From Microcoleus sp. FACHB-DQ6 (GTDB lineage Bacteria > Cyanobacteriota > Cyanobacteriia > Cyanobacteriales > Microcoleaceae), in the NCBI GenBank assembly GCA_014695175.1, contig JACJNV010000105.1:1-64000 (forward strand): a DNA stretch of 64,000 bases. The letters run 5' to 3'. The notes below the pieces were generated by a model. That model was given only the letters and a program-made list of their open reading frames with translations. It had not been told where the DNA came from and made no database searches. Position 1 is the first letter of the stretch. Every line of letters starts with the position of its first letter. Both the position numbers and the translations under genes were made by a program. Shown piece after piece: positions 35,621 through 46,700 of the stretch.

Positions 35621-36025
35621 TGGTCAATTTTTGCTGTAAATTTGAGAGGGGCAATTGAGAAATAGTAGATTATACCAATGCGCGAACAAAAAGGCAACTC
35701 CCGACAAGCTCCAAACGACGATCGCCCTCAGTACGTCGCATTTTTTTAACTTTTAATCTAAAATCTAAAATCTAAAATAGTCTTAGGCATTTTTCAGTTA
35801 GCCTGGACAGCTATTGTCGATCGCCCGAACCCGATGGGGCTAACTCCTGTAAAATAGAGGGCGCGTTGGGGCGAACCTTTTAACAGCCGGAATTGGGCGC
35901 GATCGCCACAGGCTCCCAAATACATAATAATATGGCAGTCATCCTTAACTTACTCACAAAGGTAAAAATACAAGAGTGCGAAGAAATAATCTAAAACATA
36001 TAACTGAAAATAAGGATAGAAATCG
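35621..36025. other. Intergenic region with (TCTAAAA)n run
   Basis: About 400 bases; a short AAATCTA heptamer run lies at 35756-35779. An AAGGAT SD-like word near 36012 serves the next gene. No other feature seen. Confidence 0.4.
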
Positions 36026-36907
36026 ATGCTCCACCCTGTCTCGCAACCTTACCCACAACGAGCAAATACTATGACCCAAAGAGCCGTGCGGAAGCCAAAA
36101 CCCTCTGTTGCAAACCGCTTGAGACCAAGTTTTCCTCAAAGGCACTGGCTGGAGCTGGCAGAGTACGCCTCTCTGGCGGCCTCTGGTGTGGGTTCCCTGG
36201 CGGTGGCTGTGTCGGGCCAAGCTTTTTACGGGGTGGCTCCCCTAACTTTGGCTTTGTCGCTGAATGTTGCTAACCGGTATCGCTTCGAGCAGCAAGTGCG
36301 CGTGCATCAACATTCGGAAATGGCCCAAGTCCAAAAGTCTGTCAATAAAGTCGAAAAAACGGCGGTGACGGTAATTGTTAAATTACGCAGGCAGTTGTCT
36401 GCAGATATTGCAGCGCTGCGCCAGCAAATGGCGACAATGCCTAGGGCTGAGGGCTTTGAGGATTCTCTCGACATCCAGCGGCAGTTGCTGAGTTTAGGAG
36501 AGTCGGTAGCTTCTTTGCAAGAAATCGTGGCGTCTGCTGTGCTCGATGTCCGCCAGCAGGTGAGCGAACAACTGCAAGATTTATCGGTTGGCCAACGGGC
36601 GAATCTCCAAGCTGTGGAACAGGCTATAGAGCAACTGCAAAGCGCCACGCAAGGCTTGACAGAAACTTCTATCACCCGAGACGACTGGGAAGTAGTAAAT
36701 ACTCGATTTTTGGAAATCCAGAAAGTCATGGCCAATTTGCAAAGCCAACTGCAAGCTCCCGCGCACCAATCAACGGCGGATTTGTCGATCGTCCAAGCTC
36801 AAATCCACCGTTTGGAACACGAGCAGCAAGAAGTTGTCAAACCTCACCTCAAGCGCTTAATCTCGGTTGTCAAGGAGTTGCAGCACACACAAGAGAATAT
36901 TCATTAG
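36026..36907 (+). CDS. Membrane-anchored coiled-coil protein of unknown function
   Basis: 293 residues from ATG 36026; ATG 36071 is an equally plausible start. A basic head (RAVRKPKPSVANRLRPS) precedes two short hydrophobic segments (YASLAASGVGSLAVAVSG and YGVAPLTLALSLNVA, about 48-82). The remaining 200 residues are Gln/Glu/Leu-rich, predicted long coiled-coil (VGQRANLQAVEQAIEQLQSA). Such proteins occur in cyanobacteria near cell-envelope or chromosome functions, but none is named. It stands alone. Confidence 0.7.
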   Translation: MLHPVSQPYPQRANTMTQRAVRKPKPSVANRLRPSFPQRHWLELAEYASLAASGVGSLAVAVSGQAFYGVAPLTLALSLNVANRYRFEQQVRVHQHSEMAQVQKSVNKVEKTAVTVIVKLRRQLSADIAALRQQMATMPRAEGFEDSLDIQRQLLSLGESVASLQEIVASAVLDVRQQVSEQLQDLSVGQRANLQAVEQAIEQLQSATQGLTETSITRDDWEVVNTRFLEIQKVMANLQSQLQAPAHQSTADLSIVQAQIHRLEHEQQEVVKPHLKRLISVVKELQHTQENIH

Positions 36908-37071
36908 TCATTAGTGAGCAGTCATTAGTCATCAGTCAGAAGGAAGATTTTTCGACTCAGACATTCTGCGACTAACGCCCGATCGAGTCCAAATTTTTCG
37001 ACAACTGTGTTACAAAATGAAAAGCTAATCTGTCTAGTTCACCTGTTTTCAACCTGTTACAAGAAAATTAA

Positions 37072-39174
37072 ATGACTGCAACCGTAACTATTGCTGATAA
37101 CCCGTTACTAATCGGTCAAGGATTGCCTCCATTTGACGCGATCGAACCAGAACACGTAGTCCCCGCTGTTACTCAACTGCTGACCGAACTAGAAGCCTCG
37201 CTAGCTGACTTAGAATCGTCTGTAGAGCCGACTTGGAGCGGCTTAGTAGAACCATTGCAGCGACTCGGAGAGCGTTTAAATTGGAGCTGGAGCATTGTCG
37301 GACATTTGATGGGCGTAAAAAATAGCCCGGAACTGCGATCGGCTCAGGAAACAGTGCAGCCGGAAGTAGTAAAATTTTGGAGCAAGCTCAGTCAAAGCAA
37401 ACCGCTTTATGAAGCTTTTAAAGCGCTGCGGGCTAGCGAAAATTGGGACAGCTTAGAGTCAGCTCAAAAGCGAATTGTCGAAGCCGCTCTCCGAGACGCT
37501 CAACTCTCCGGCGTCGGTTTAGAAGGCGAGCAAAAAGAGCGTTTTAATGCCATTCAATTAGAATTGGCCGAAATTACTACCCAATTTTCCAATCACGTCC
37601 TCGACGCTACAAAAGCATTCAGCATCACCCTCACAAACAAAGACGAAATTGACGGTTTGCCGCCGAGTTTGTTGAGTTTAGCAGCTCAAGCCGCTCGCAG
37701 CGCCGGCGAAGAAAATGCGGATGCCGAAAACGGCCCTTGGCGGATTACTTTAGACTTTCCGAGTTACGGCCCTTTCATGCAGCACAGCACCCGCCGCGAC
37801 TTGCGCGAAAAGTTGTACAAAGCTTTTATCGGCAGAGCAAGTAGCGGAGAATTGAATAACTGGCCGTTGACCGATCGCATTTTGGCTTTGCGCCAGGAAA
37901 AAGCTGCTTTGCTCGGGTTTAGCAGTTATGCCGAATTGAGCTTGGCGAGCAAAATGGCTCCCGACGTGACAGCAGTGGAAGCTTTGTTAGAAGAATTGCG
38001 CTTAGCTAGTTATGATGCTGCTGTCAAAGATTTAGAAGATTTGAAAGCTTTTGCTGCCGAAAAAGGCGCGGCGGAAGCTGGAGATTTGAAGCACTGGGAT
38101 GTAGGTTTTTGGTCGGAACGGCGCAGGGAAGAAAAGTTTGCTTTTAGTGCGGAAGAATTGCGGCCTTATTTTGCTTTGCCACAGGTATTAGAGGGGTTAT
38201 TTGGATTAGTAAAGCGGCTGTTCGGCGTGACAGTAACTGCGGCGGACGGTCAAACTCCTGTGTGGCACAAAGATGTGCGCTATTTCCAAATAGATGATGA
38301 AGCAGGAAATACGATCGCCAATTTCTATTTAGACCCCTACAGCCGCCCCGAGGAAAAGCGCGGCGGTGCTTGGATGGACGAGTGCGTGGTGCGCGCTAAA
38401 TTTGTGGAAGCGTCCAAGACAACCACGCGGCTGCCGGTGGCTTATTTGGTGTGCAACCAAAGTCCTCCGGTTGACGGGAAACCGAGTTTAATGACTTTTG
38501 GGGAAGTCGAAACTTTGTTTCACGAATTCGGTCACGGTTTGCAGCATATGCTGACAACGGTAGACTATCCGGGGGCTTCGGGCATCAATAATGTTGAGTG
38601 GGATGCGGTGGAATTGCCCAGTCAATTTATGGAAAATTGGTGTTACGATCGCGCGACTTTGTTCGGGATGGCAAAGCATTACGAAACCGGGGAAACTTTG
38701 CCGGAACACTACTACCAAAAACTGCTAGCAGCCCGCCACTACATGAGCGGCAGCGTCATGCTCAGGCAAGTACATTTTAGCAGCGTTGACATCGAATTGC
38801 ACCACCGCTATCGATCGGGCGGCAGCGAAACTGTGGCCGATGTCCGCAACCGCATCGCTAAAACTACGACTGTTTTGCCTCCTCTGGAAGAAGACGCATT
38901 TTTGTGCGCTTTCGGACATATTTTTGCGGGCGGCTATGCGGCGGGGTATTACAGTTATAAATGGGCGGAAGTGCTCAGCGCTGATGCTTTTGCGGCGTTT
39001 GAGGAAGCGGGTTTGGAAGATGAAAGTGCGATCGCCTCTACAGGTAAGCGCTTCCGAGATACAGTGTTAGGATTGGGCGGCAGTTTGCACCCGATGGAAG
39101 TGTTTAAAACTTTCCGGGGACGCGAACCGAGCACTAAAGCTTTGTTGAGACACAGCGGTTTAGTTGCTGCTTAA
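37072..39174 (+). CDS. prlC: M3-family zinc oligopeptidase (oligopeptidase A type)
   Basis: 700 residues, close to the normal 680-700 of oligopeptidase A. The zinc site HEFGH is at 484-488 (ETLFHEFGHGLQHML), with the downstream Glu ligand in NNVEWDAVELPSQFMEN and the conserved GSVMLRQVHFSSVDIELH region. It is a cytoplasmic enzyme that degrades short peptides such as released signal peptides. A strong terminator follows. No signal sequence. Confidence 0.92.
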   Translation: MTATVTIADNPLLIGQGLPPFDAIEPEHVVPAVTQLLTELEASLADLESSVEPTWSGLVEPLQRLGERLNWSWSIVGHLMGVKNSPELRSAQETVQPEVVKFWSKLSQSKPLYEAFKALRASENWDSLESAQKRIVEAALRDAQLSGVGLEGEQKERFNAIQLELAEITTQFSNHVLDATKAFSITLTNKDEIDGLPPSLLSLAAQAARSAGEENADAENGPWRITLDFPSYGPFMQHSTRRDLREKLYKAFIGRASSGELNNWPLTDRILALRQEKAALLGFSSYAELSLASKMAPDVTAVEALLEELRLASYDAAVKDLEDLKAFAAEKGAAEAGDLKHWDVGFWSERRREEKFAFSAEELRPYFALPQVLEGLFGLVKRLFGVTVTAADGQTPVWHKDVRYFQIDDEAGNTIANFYLDPYSRPEEKRGGAWMDECVVRAKFVEASKTTTRLPVAYLVCNQSPPVDGKPSLMTFGEVETLFHEFGHGLQHMLTTVDYPGASGINNVEWDAVELPSQFMENWCYDRATLFGMAKHYETGETLPEHYYQKLLAARHYMSGSVMLRQVHFSSVDIELHHRYRSGGSETVADVRNRIAKTTTVLPPLEEDAFLCAFGHIFAGGYAAGYYSYKWAEVLSADAFAAFEEAGLEDESAIASTGKRFRDTVLGLGGSLHPMEVFKTFRGREPSTKALLRHSGLVAA

Positions 39175-39192
39175 TTTAAGTGTGGAATAACT

Positions 39193-39240
39193 CGGGATTA
39201 ATGCGGGTAAATTTATCTGCATTAATCCCGGTTTTTTGTT
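39193..39240 (+). terminator. Rho-independent terminator of the oligopeptidase gene
   Basis: A 12-bp perfect stem CGGGATTAATGC (39193-39204) / GCATTAATCCCG (39219-39230), then GTTTTTTGTT; 19 bases after the stop codon. Confidence 0.9.
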
Positions 39241-40201
39241 AACCAAAATTTACGCATATCCTGTATGTGTAGGGTGCGGTGTGCATGAAGTCTTACCGCT
39301 ATAATTTATCTCACATCAGGTAGGATGGGAATTATTCATCTCTCTGTTCTCTGACTCTGTGTTCTCTGTGTCCTCTGCGGTTTAATCATTCCAATTCAAC
39401 CGGAATTCATCTCATGCGTAAAACCCCTTTCTGCCTAACTTTTGCTGAATTCAAAATGTTTGTAGTAAAACTAAAGTGTTTAGATTATTATACTAATTCC
39501 CACAATTATTGCAACATATAATCCTGCGACCATCTGTAGGGAAACGGCACTGCCGTGTCCGGCGCGAGACTCTGCAAGTTTTCAGATTTGTTATAAAATT
39601 GATAATTGTAGCCACACTTTTTTATTGGTATTAATAAAACTAAAATTTTCACTACAAACTTATTTTATTGTAGAACATCATGCAATAAAAATCTGTAGTT
39701 TTGCACATCATCCCCAATCTTTTGGTGAAAAATCGGGCATAAAGTGCGTTAGCGAAGCCCTCGAAGAGGATCGCCAGCAGCTTTTACTTTAGGTTGGAAA
39801 GCTCATCAAAGCAGCATCAGTCTCAATACTGTTAGTATAGACTTCGATTTGCGAATATTTACTATCATTTCTCCCTGATTATACTTCAGTTTTCCGCTGT
39901 CGGTAATTAATTTTATATTTCGCAACATTTACGGGGTGTTTTCTCGATACAGCTAATGCTTTTATTAGCAACTAAAAATCGACGCTTTTACCGAATCTTT
40001 AAGATAGAGCGACAACAGCGAGTCTTTTTTAAAGTTTTGATAAAGAACGGGGTAGTCGGCGTCAAAAGGGTAAAATTTTTAGGTAGAAACTAAAAAACTT
40101 AGTTGGGATTAATTGGAGTATTGTCAGAAAAAATCTTTGTATATTATATGATAAAAAGTAAGGATTGATAGTCAATCGTTCACCTACAGATTAAGATTTT
40201 C
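39241..40201. other. Long AT-rich intergenic region without genes
   Basis: About 960 bases with no supported frame on either strand. It has repeat-like filler (TCTGTGTTCTCTGTGTCC near 39355), a TTTTATTG/CAATAAAA inverted pair near 39663-39688, and A/T-rich DNA up to the remA start. It could hold a small RNA, but I found no terminator hairpin to anchor one. Confidence 0.45.
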
Positions 40202-40468
40202 ATGGATATTCAATTAATTAATATCGGTTTTGGTAACATTGTGTCTGCTAATCGAGTGATTGCCATTGTCAGTCCCGAGTCAGCGCCAATTAAGCGGATT
40301 ATTACTGATGCGCGGGAGCGGGGACAACTGGTTGACGCTACTTACGGCCGCCGCACGAGAGCGGTAATTATTACAGATTCGAGTCATGTCATCCTCTCGG
40401 CGATTCAGCCGGAAACGGTTGCTAATCGTTTTGTGCTCAGCAAAGACGGTCAAAGTCGGGATGATTGA
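40202..40468 (+). CDS. remA: RemA-like DUF370 protein
   Basis: 88 residues: [40 protein letters not shown] and [20 protein letters not shown] are the DUF370/RemA signature. In Bacillus, RemA is a ring-forming DNA-binding activator of biofilm matrix genes; the cyanobacterial role is not established. gmk begins 78 bases downstream. The same remA-gmk order is common in other phyla, which supports the assignment. Confidence 0.88.
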   Translation: MDIQLINIGFGNIVSANRVIAIVSPESAPIKRIITDARERGQLVDATYGRRTRAVIITDSSHVILSAIQPETVANRFVLSKDGQSRDD

Positions 40469-40546
40469 GGTTTGTCAGTTGCAATTTGAGCGCTTACAGT
40501 TTAGAGTAAGCGGAAACTTGAATTGTTACACGTTTCTATTCTAAAA

Positions 40547-41116
40547 ATGAAATCCGGTAAATTAATTGTTCTGACGGGGCCTAGCGGTGTGGGGAAAGGC
40601 ACCCTAGTACGATCGCTCCTCAATCGCCATTCCGAATTGTATCTTTCGGTATCGGTGACAACTCGATCGCCCCGTGAGGGCGAAATTGAGGGACAGCACT
40701 ATTATTTTGTCAGCCGCAGCCGTTTTGAACAAATGGTTGAGGCTGGAGAGTTGGCGGAATGGGCCGAGTTTGCCGGTAATTTTTACGGTACTCCTTATTT
40801 TGGTCTCAAGCAAGGAATTGGTGAGGGAAAATCCGTAATCCTCGAAATTGAGTTGGAAGGGGCTAGGCAAATTAGGAATAACTTTCCAGAGGCGCTGCGA
40901 ATTTTTATTTTACCTCCTTCTTGGGAAGAATTGGAACGGCGCTTGCGGAGTCGGGGTCAAGATTCCGAAAGTGCGATCGCCCGTCGGTTGCTGCGGGCTA
41001 AAGAGGAAATTGAAGCTGCGGGGGAATTTGATTTTGAGGTTGTTAATGACGATTTGGAAGTTGCTTTGAAAAAGCTAGAATCACTACTTAATTTGGTTGA
41101 GCTTTCAGGTAACTAA
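40547..41116 (+). CDS. gmk: Guanylate kinase
   Basis: 189 residues from ATG 40547 ([19 protein letters not shown]); the frame extends 8 codons upstream without a better start. P-loop [12 protein letters not shown]-binding [33 protein letters not shown], and the lid [17 protein letters not shown]. It phosphorylates GMP to GDP with ATP in the cytoplasm. It follows remA. Its last four bases overlap the end of the convergent hypothetical gene. Confidence 0.95.
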   Translation: MKSGKLIVLTGPSGVGKGTLVRSLLNRHSELYLSVSVTTRSPREGEIEGQHYYFVSRSRFEQMVEAGELAEWAEFAGNFYGTPYFGLKQGIGEGKSVILEIELEGARQIRNNFPEALRIFILPPSWEELERRLRSRGQDSESAIARRLLRAKEEIEAAGEFDFEVVNDDLEVALKKLESLLNLVELSGN

Positions 41117-41847
41117 TGACTAATTACCCATTTCTCCGTCCTGGCTAAAACTTCGCTACTTTGTTTGATAGCAACACAAACTTTTAAATTCAAATCCAGA
41201 ATATTTAAGGAAGGCGGGAATTTCCGTATCGGTTCTATTTCGCGAGGAGAACAGCCCAACATTTCCATATAAGCTAGCGTCCACCCAATAGCTGCAATAT
41301 CCCCTACATTGCCTTCTCCGGCGCAAAGGTAACAACCCAATTCGCCCTCCGACCCACACTCAGGACAAACCCAATTGCCCAGTTGTGAATGGGGCAGATT
41401 TGTGCGGGAGGCGGATGCAATTGTTAATGCTTTAATATGATTTTGAACTACTTGTTTAAAACCTCGGTTTTGGTTGCTGCGGTGGTCGGAATTCCCGTGC
41501 GATCGCCCGATTGCTACTGCTTGCTGTTGTGGCGAAGCAAGAGAGGCTGTTTGGTTCTCCCTGGTTACTCTAGATTCGCCTAGGTTCGCAGTTAGCTGAA
41601 TACCATAGTCTTTCGACTCTTCAGTCTGAGAGTGGTTGAGTGCGCTGGAAGAATGGGGTTCGGAAGTTGTGAAGGATTGTTCTATGCGATCGGCAAAATC
41701 TTGCATTGAGAGGTGATGTTCGATCGCCAAAGACCAAGTTCTTTTATGTCGGAGATCGCCATATTTTCTGGCTTCTTCCTCAGTAATGCCGATCGCCGCA
41801 GCCTCTTGGCGCAGCACATTCATCGAAGTCATTGTATCTGATATCAT
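41113..41847 (-). CDS. Hypothetical protein with a zinc-ribbon (CPECGSEG...CYLCAGEG)
   Basis: 244 residues. The N-terminal 55 residues form helices ([20 protein letters not shown]). A Ser/Gln-rich low-complexity linker covers 60-125. A C-terminal domain has paired CxxC motifs in [19 protein letters not shown], like a DnaJ-type zinc knuckle, followed by a helical [19 protein letters not shown]. Zinc binding is an inference; function unknown. It is convergent with gmk (4-base overlap of ends) and divergent from xseA. Confidence 0.65.
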   Translation of the reverse strand: MISDTMTSMNVLRQEAAAIGITEEEARKYGDLRHKRTWSLAIEHHLSMQDFADRIEQSFTTSEPHSSSALNHSQTEESKDYGIQLTANLGESRVTRENQTASLASPQQQAVAIGRSHGNSDHRSNQNRGFKQVVQNHIKALTIASASRTNLPHSQLGNWVCPECGSEGELGCYLCAGEGNVGDIAAIGWTLAYMEMLGCSPREIEPIRKFPPSLNILDLNLKVCVAIKQSSEVLARTEKWVISH

Positions 41848-42047
41848 TAGTTTGTTTGCAGTTAAATTTACGATCGCCCGCTCAGCCTACAAATAAATTA
41901 CCTTAGATATACTACAATAGTCCGGACTATTTTGAGATCCTAGTCGGAAACCCTTGATTTTCCGTTAGGAAGTCGATTTGGCAATCGCCCGGAAACCCTT
42001 ATTTTACGCTTGGCAATCGCACACTGTCCGAAGCATTGATAGTAGCC

Positions 42048-42080
42048 TAAATCTAAAATCTAAAATCTAAAATCTAAAAT
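42048..42080. repeat. (AAAATCT)n heptamer run before xseA
   Basis: About four and a half copies of AAAATCT directly before the xseA start (42084), leaving no normal SD. Similar runs occur at 35756-35779 and 51121-51149. Confidence 0.85.
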
Positions 42081-42083
42081 TGG

Positions 42084-43253
42084 ATGACTTCAATTCTTCC
42101 CGATACAGCTTTATCTGTTGCCGGACTAACATCTTACCTGCAAGACTTGTTGGAGGGCGATCGCAACCTGCAATCAGTTTGGCTGACAGGCGAGGTGTCG
42201 AACGTTTCGCACCACCCCAGCGGCTGCTTTTTCACTCTGTGCGACACCGACAAAAGCGCTGCTATTCGCTGCGTGGTGTGGAATTCTCAGCGGCAAAAAT
42301 TAGTGCAAATGCCCGCAAAAGGGGAACAGTTGCTGGTTTTGGGAAGCATCCGGGTTTACAAAAATCGCGGCGAGTACCAGTTGACTGTTGTGCAATCGCT
42401 ACCGGCTGGGGAAGGATTGCAGGCTTTGCGGTTGCAGCAATTGCGATCGCGCTTGGATGCTGAGGGTTTCTTCGATCCCGCCAGAAAGCGCCCGATTCCC
42501 GCACACCCGCGAATTGTGGCCGTGGTGACATCCGATACAGGCGCTGCTTGGGGAGACATTCAGCGCACTCTAGCTCAAAGATATCCGGGTTTGCGGGTGT
42601 TGCTGTCGCCGACAGGAGTGCAGGGAGAATTAGCTGCTGCTGCGATCGCCCGCGCGATCGCCCGTGTAGAATTGGACGGTAGGGCGGATGTGATCGTGTT
42701 AGCGCGGGGCGGCGGTTCTGCGGAGGATTTGGCTTGTTTTAATGATGAGAGAGTTGTCAGGGCGATCGCGAATTGTGCGATTCCAATTATCACCGGTATC
42801 GGGCACGAAAGAGACGAATCTCTCGCCGATTTAGTAGCAGATAAACGAGCCCACACTCCCACTGCGGCGGCCGCTCAAGCTGTACCAGTTTTAGCAGATA
42901 TTTACTTTGAACACAAGCAGCGAATGGTCAATTTAGCAAGTGCTGTGCGGGCAAGATTTCAGACAGAAGAAGAGCATTTGCAACTGTTACAAAATCGATT
43001 AAAACGTTTGCCTGCGACATCCCGAACTTTGCGGCAAGCAACTGGTAAACTGGAGGTATTGCAAGAAAAGTTATCCGCACTGAATCCGGCGGCGGTATTG
43101 CAAAGGGGTTATGCGGCGGTAATCCAAAGTGACGGTACGATCGTCCGCACAACTGACAGTTTGGAATTGGGAGAGGAATTGACTGTGAGGTTGAGTCGGG
43201 GCGTGCTGAAAGTTAAGATGGTAGAAGTATTGGATGCGGAAGAAAAGTTATGA
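42084..43253 (+). CDS. xseA: Exodeoxyribonuclease VII large subunit
   Basis: 389 residues. The N-terminal OB fold ([20 protein letters not shown]) is followed by the catalytic domain with [33 protein letters not shown] and [20 protein letters not shown], then a coiled-coil and a short C-terminal segment ([13 protein letters not shown]). It forms the ssDNA exonuclease VII with XseB. The ATG follows a heptamer repeat rather than an SD. Its stop overlaps the xseB start by four bases (ATGA). Confidence 0.93.
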   Translation: MTSILPDTALSVAGLTSYLQDLLEGDRNLQSVWLTGEVSNVSHHPSGCFFTLCDTDKSAAIRCVVWNSQRQKLVQMPAKGEQLLVLGSIRVYKNRGEYQLTVVQSLPAGEGLQALRLQQLRSRLDAEGFFDPARKRPIPAHPRIVAVVTSDTGAAWGDIQRTLAQRYPGLRVLLSPTGVQGELAAAAIARAIARVELDGRADVIVLARGGGSAEDLACFNDERVVRAIANCAIPIITGIGHERDESLADLVADKRAHTPTAAAAQAVPVLADIYFEHKQRMVNLASAVRARFQTEEEHLQLLQNRLKRLPATSRTLRQATGKLEVLQEKLSALNPAAVLQRGYAAVIQSDGTIVRTTDSLELGEELTVRLSRGVLKVKMVEVLDAEEKL

Positions 43254-43477
43254 TTGATTCGCAGTTGCGCCAGTCTGACTGGAATTATGAGGAAACGGTC
43301 GATCGAATTGAAGCGATTATCGATCGGGTGGAATCGGGAGAGTTGCCTCTAGAGGAGGTTTTTGAGCAGTTTGCGGTGGCTGTGGAGTGTTTGCAGGAGT
43401 GCGAAAGGTTTTTGGCGCGGGGGAAGGAACAGATGGATTTGTCGATCGAGCTTTTAGCTGCGGAACCCGATTTTTAA
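43250..43477 (+). CDS. xseB: Exodeoxyribonuclease VII small subunit
   Basis: 75 residues. [35 protein letters not shown] and [13 protein letters not shown] are the XseB helical-hairpin signature. The start overlaps xseA (ATGA), so translation is coupled. Normal length. Confidence 0.92.
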   Translation: MIDSQLRQSDWNYEETVDRIEAIIDRVESGELPLEEVFEQFAVAVECLQECERFLARGKEQMDLSIELLAAEPDF

Positions 43478-43613
43478 GCCCAGATGAACTCGGATTAATG
43501 TGGATGAAATAGCGCGTTTTACCCAAAGTCCGACAGGGAATTAATTCGCTGTCTCATAGCGAAAGTCCTCGCTATAAGGACTGTTAAATTCATAGGATTT
43601 AGCATGGGGGCCC

Positions 43614-43682
43614 AGAAACCGGTTTTTTTTACGAAAATACTTGGTTGCAGCCGAAAAATTCGGTAAAAAACCCGGTTTCTTC
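43614..43682. mobile_element. MITE-like inverted repeat of the CCGGGTTT family (inverted copy)
   Basis: Arms AGAAACCGGTTTTTTTTACG and the mirrored CGGTAAAAAACCCGGTTTCT enclose a loop that matches the reverse complement of the element at 35392-35463. Located between convergent xseB and the CHAT gene, it could terminate both. An AGTCCT/AGGACT hairpin lies just left of it (43564-43582). Confidence 0.7.
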
Positions 43683-43703
43683 AGCCGGAGTGCGTAATTC
43701 TTG

Positions 43704-46700
43704 TCAATGCAAACCCTGACAAATAAACCCCGACCAATAACTCAAATCATCAAAAGGATTTGACAGAGTGTAAATATTTTCTTTCAAACTTTCATATCCT
43801 TTCTTCTGTTTCTGAATCTGATTCTCCCGCTTCGTTATTTTCTTCAAGTCCGCCCCCAACTTATTAAACTCATCCGTCTCCTTGTCGTAGGATTTCTGCC
43901 GCAATTTTAACTCTTGTTTTTCCTTTTGCACCGCAGCCAATTTTGAATTTAAATCCCCAATAATTCTCTGAAGCAACGGATCGATTTGCGGGTGATAAAG
44001 CTCTTTCAACTCCGCCCCCGAAATTTTCCGCAACCTCACCTGTGCCCGTCGCAAAGCCTCTGGACGACTCAAAGCTTCCCGACGATACTGATAGTAAAAA
44101 ATCGAAAACAGCGAAGTAGCAAAATCATCCACCGCCCACAAAGTGCTGACCACACTCCGAGCTCCCGCACACAAAAAACCCGTTCCCAAACTAAGAAGAT
44201 TATCGGTAATTTCCGTTCCTCCTAAATTAGTTTCGCAGCAGGACATAAACACATCGGATAACTGCGGCAAGCGCCAACCAGGTGTCATCAATTCCCCTAA
44301 CGTGATACTCCCGTCTCCTAAAAACAATCGCGATTCTAAAGGATTGTCCAAACGCGAGACAGCGTGGTGGCTGGAGTGGATTACATTCACACTTTGGGCG
44401 AGGTTTCGATAGGCTGCGACTGTTGCTTCTTGACTTCCTTTTAAGCGCTCAGGTTGGGTCACAATTTCGGCAATTTGTTCGCACTCAAAACGAGTGAAGT
44501 ACAAGTCATCCGTAGCATTTTCCACAATCCCGTATTTGGGCGATTCGATGGTTGGGCGTTGATTGCAATACTCCAAGATTCGGCAACTGGGCACGTAACG
44601 AATTAGGAATTTGTGACCAAGGAACACCCTTCGTAGGGGCGGTGCCCCCGTGCCCGCCCTCGGTTGAGGGGGTTCTATCGGCAATGCCGCCAGCGGAATC
44701 TGATGCAAAAACAGATGCGGAATCACAATCAATTCCTCAATCCCATCCAAACAATTACCAATCAACTCATCGACTTTCAACCGCTGCGACAACTGAGATA
44801 AAAACTCACCCATCCCCTGTTGCCAAATTTTCCTATCCTGCAAGTAAGGCGACAACCAACTCTCAAAAATCCACTTCTGCAAATTTCCCAAACCCTCTCC
44901 CTGACAAGTGTGAATCTGCGGCGCTTTATCCTTGTAAATCACAAAAACATGAGTGTCATCAGTCGTGGTATAAAAACAGAGAATCGCCGTCTGCGAATTG
45001 TCAATTAACTGCTGCATCGCCGCAAACTGCATCGGATCGACTTGAACTTGTCCCGCTAAAACAGGATCTAAACTGCGAATATTTTCCCAGATTTCCTGTT
45101 TCTCCCTTTCCAATTCTTGAATCTTCTCCGTGTAAGCAGACAAATTTGCCCGACTGCGCGACTGACTCCCCACATCGGCTAATTCTTTATTGCCTTCAGA
45201 AGGTTTGCGGAGTTGTTCAACTTCTGCGTCAATTTCCTGCTGCTTCGCCTCAAATTCCTGCAAATATTTTTGCACTGCGGGCGGAATTTTGCCGCTAGCA
45301 TACAAATCATTGCTGTGCATTAAATCGACTAACCGCTGAGCACGGGTTCTGTCACAATATTCTATGGCTTTTTCCAGTTGGTTGCTGTTGACGCAAGCTT
45401 GAATTGCCTTTTCGTAAACATCGATCGATTCTGCTAAAATCTGCTGGCGGATATCGTCGGAAGTTGCCCAACTTCTGCTTTTTTCCACCGCTTGAATTGC
45501 TTTCTCGAATCCTTCAAGGGCGATGTCCCAAAAACCAGCAGTGAAAGCGGTATTGCCGAGGTTTCTACCTGATTGCAAGCAGTTTAAAGGGAAAGCAGTA
45601 GGAGTGCGAATTTCTAATGCTAAGCGAAAACAGGCGATCGCCTCTTCTATATTCGCCGCCCTGACTCCTTCTATTCTGTTACTATAAGCACCTCCCAAAT
45701 TGTTTTGAGTCGTTGCCCAATATTCGGGATAATTCTCATGGGTATAGACTTTTAAAGCCTCGCGATAACAGGCGATCGCCTCTTCAATATTCCCCGCCCT
45801 GACTCCTTCTATTCTGTTACTATAGGCAGGCCCCAAATTGTTTTGAGTCGCTGCCCACTTTTCGGGATAATTCTCGCGGGTATAGACTTTTAAAGCTTCC
45901 AGATAACAGGCGATCGCCTCTTCAATATTCCCCGCCCTGACTCCTTCTATTCTGCCTTGATAGGCATTCCCCAAACCATTTTGAGTCGCTGCCCACTTTT
46001 CGGGATAAGCCTCGCGGGTATAGACTTTTAAAGCTTCCCGATAACAGGCGATCGCCTCTTCTATATTCTTTGCCCTGACTCCTTCTATTCTGTCACTATA
46101 GGCAGCCCCCAAATTGTTTTGAGTCATTGCCCAATTTTCGGGATAAGCCTCGCGGGTACTGACTTTTAAAGATTCCCGCAAACAAGCGATCGCCTCTTCT
46201 ATATTCTTTGCCCTGACTCCTTCTATTCTGTCACTATAGGCAGCCCCCAAATTGTTTTGAGTCATTGCCCAATTTTCGGGATAAGCCTCGCGGGTACTGA
46301 CTTTTAAAGCTTCTCGAAAACAGGCGATCGCCTCTTCTATATTCGCCGCCCTGATTCCTTCTATTCTGTTTCTATAGGCAGCCCCCAAATTGTTTTGAGT
46401 CATTGCCCAATTTTCGGGATAAGCCTCGCGGGTACTGACTTTTAAAGCTTCCCGAAAACAGGCGATCGCCTCTTCTATATTCGTCGCCCTGACTCCTTCT
46501 ATTCTGTCCCTATAGGCATTGCCCAAATTGTTTTGAACCGTTGCCCATTGTTCGGGATAATTCTCGCGGGTACGGACTTTTAAAGCTTCCCGAAAACAGG
46601 CGATCGCCTCTTCTATATTCGCCGCCCTGGCTCCTTCTATTCTGTCACCATAGGCAGCCCCCAAATTGTTTTGAGTCATTGCCCAATATTCGGGATAATC

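Noticed and set aside
44552-45298. 248-codon plus-strand frame
   Set aside because: Antisense to the conserved TPR-CHAT gene; Ser/Pro/Asn-rich shadow without motifs.
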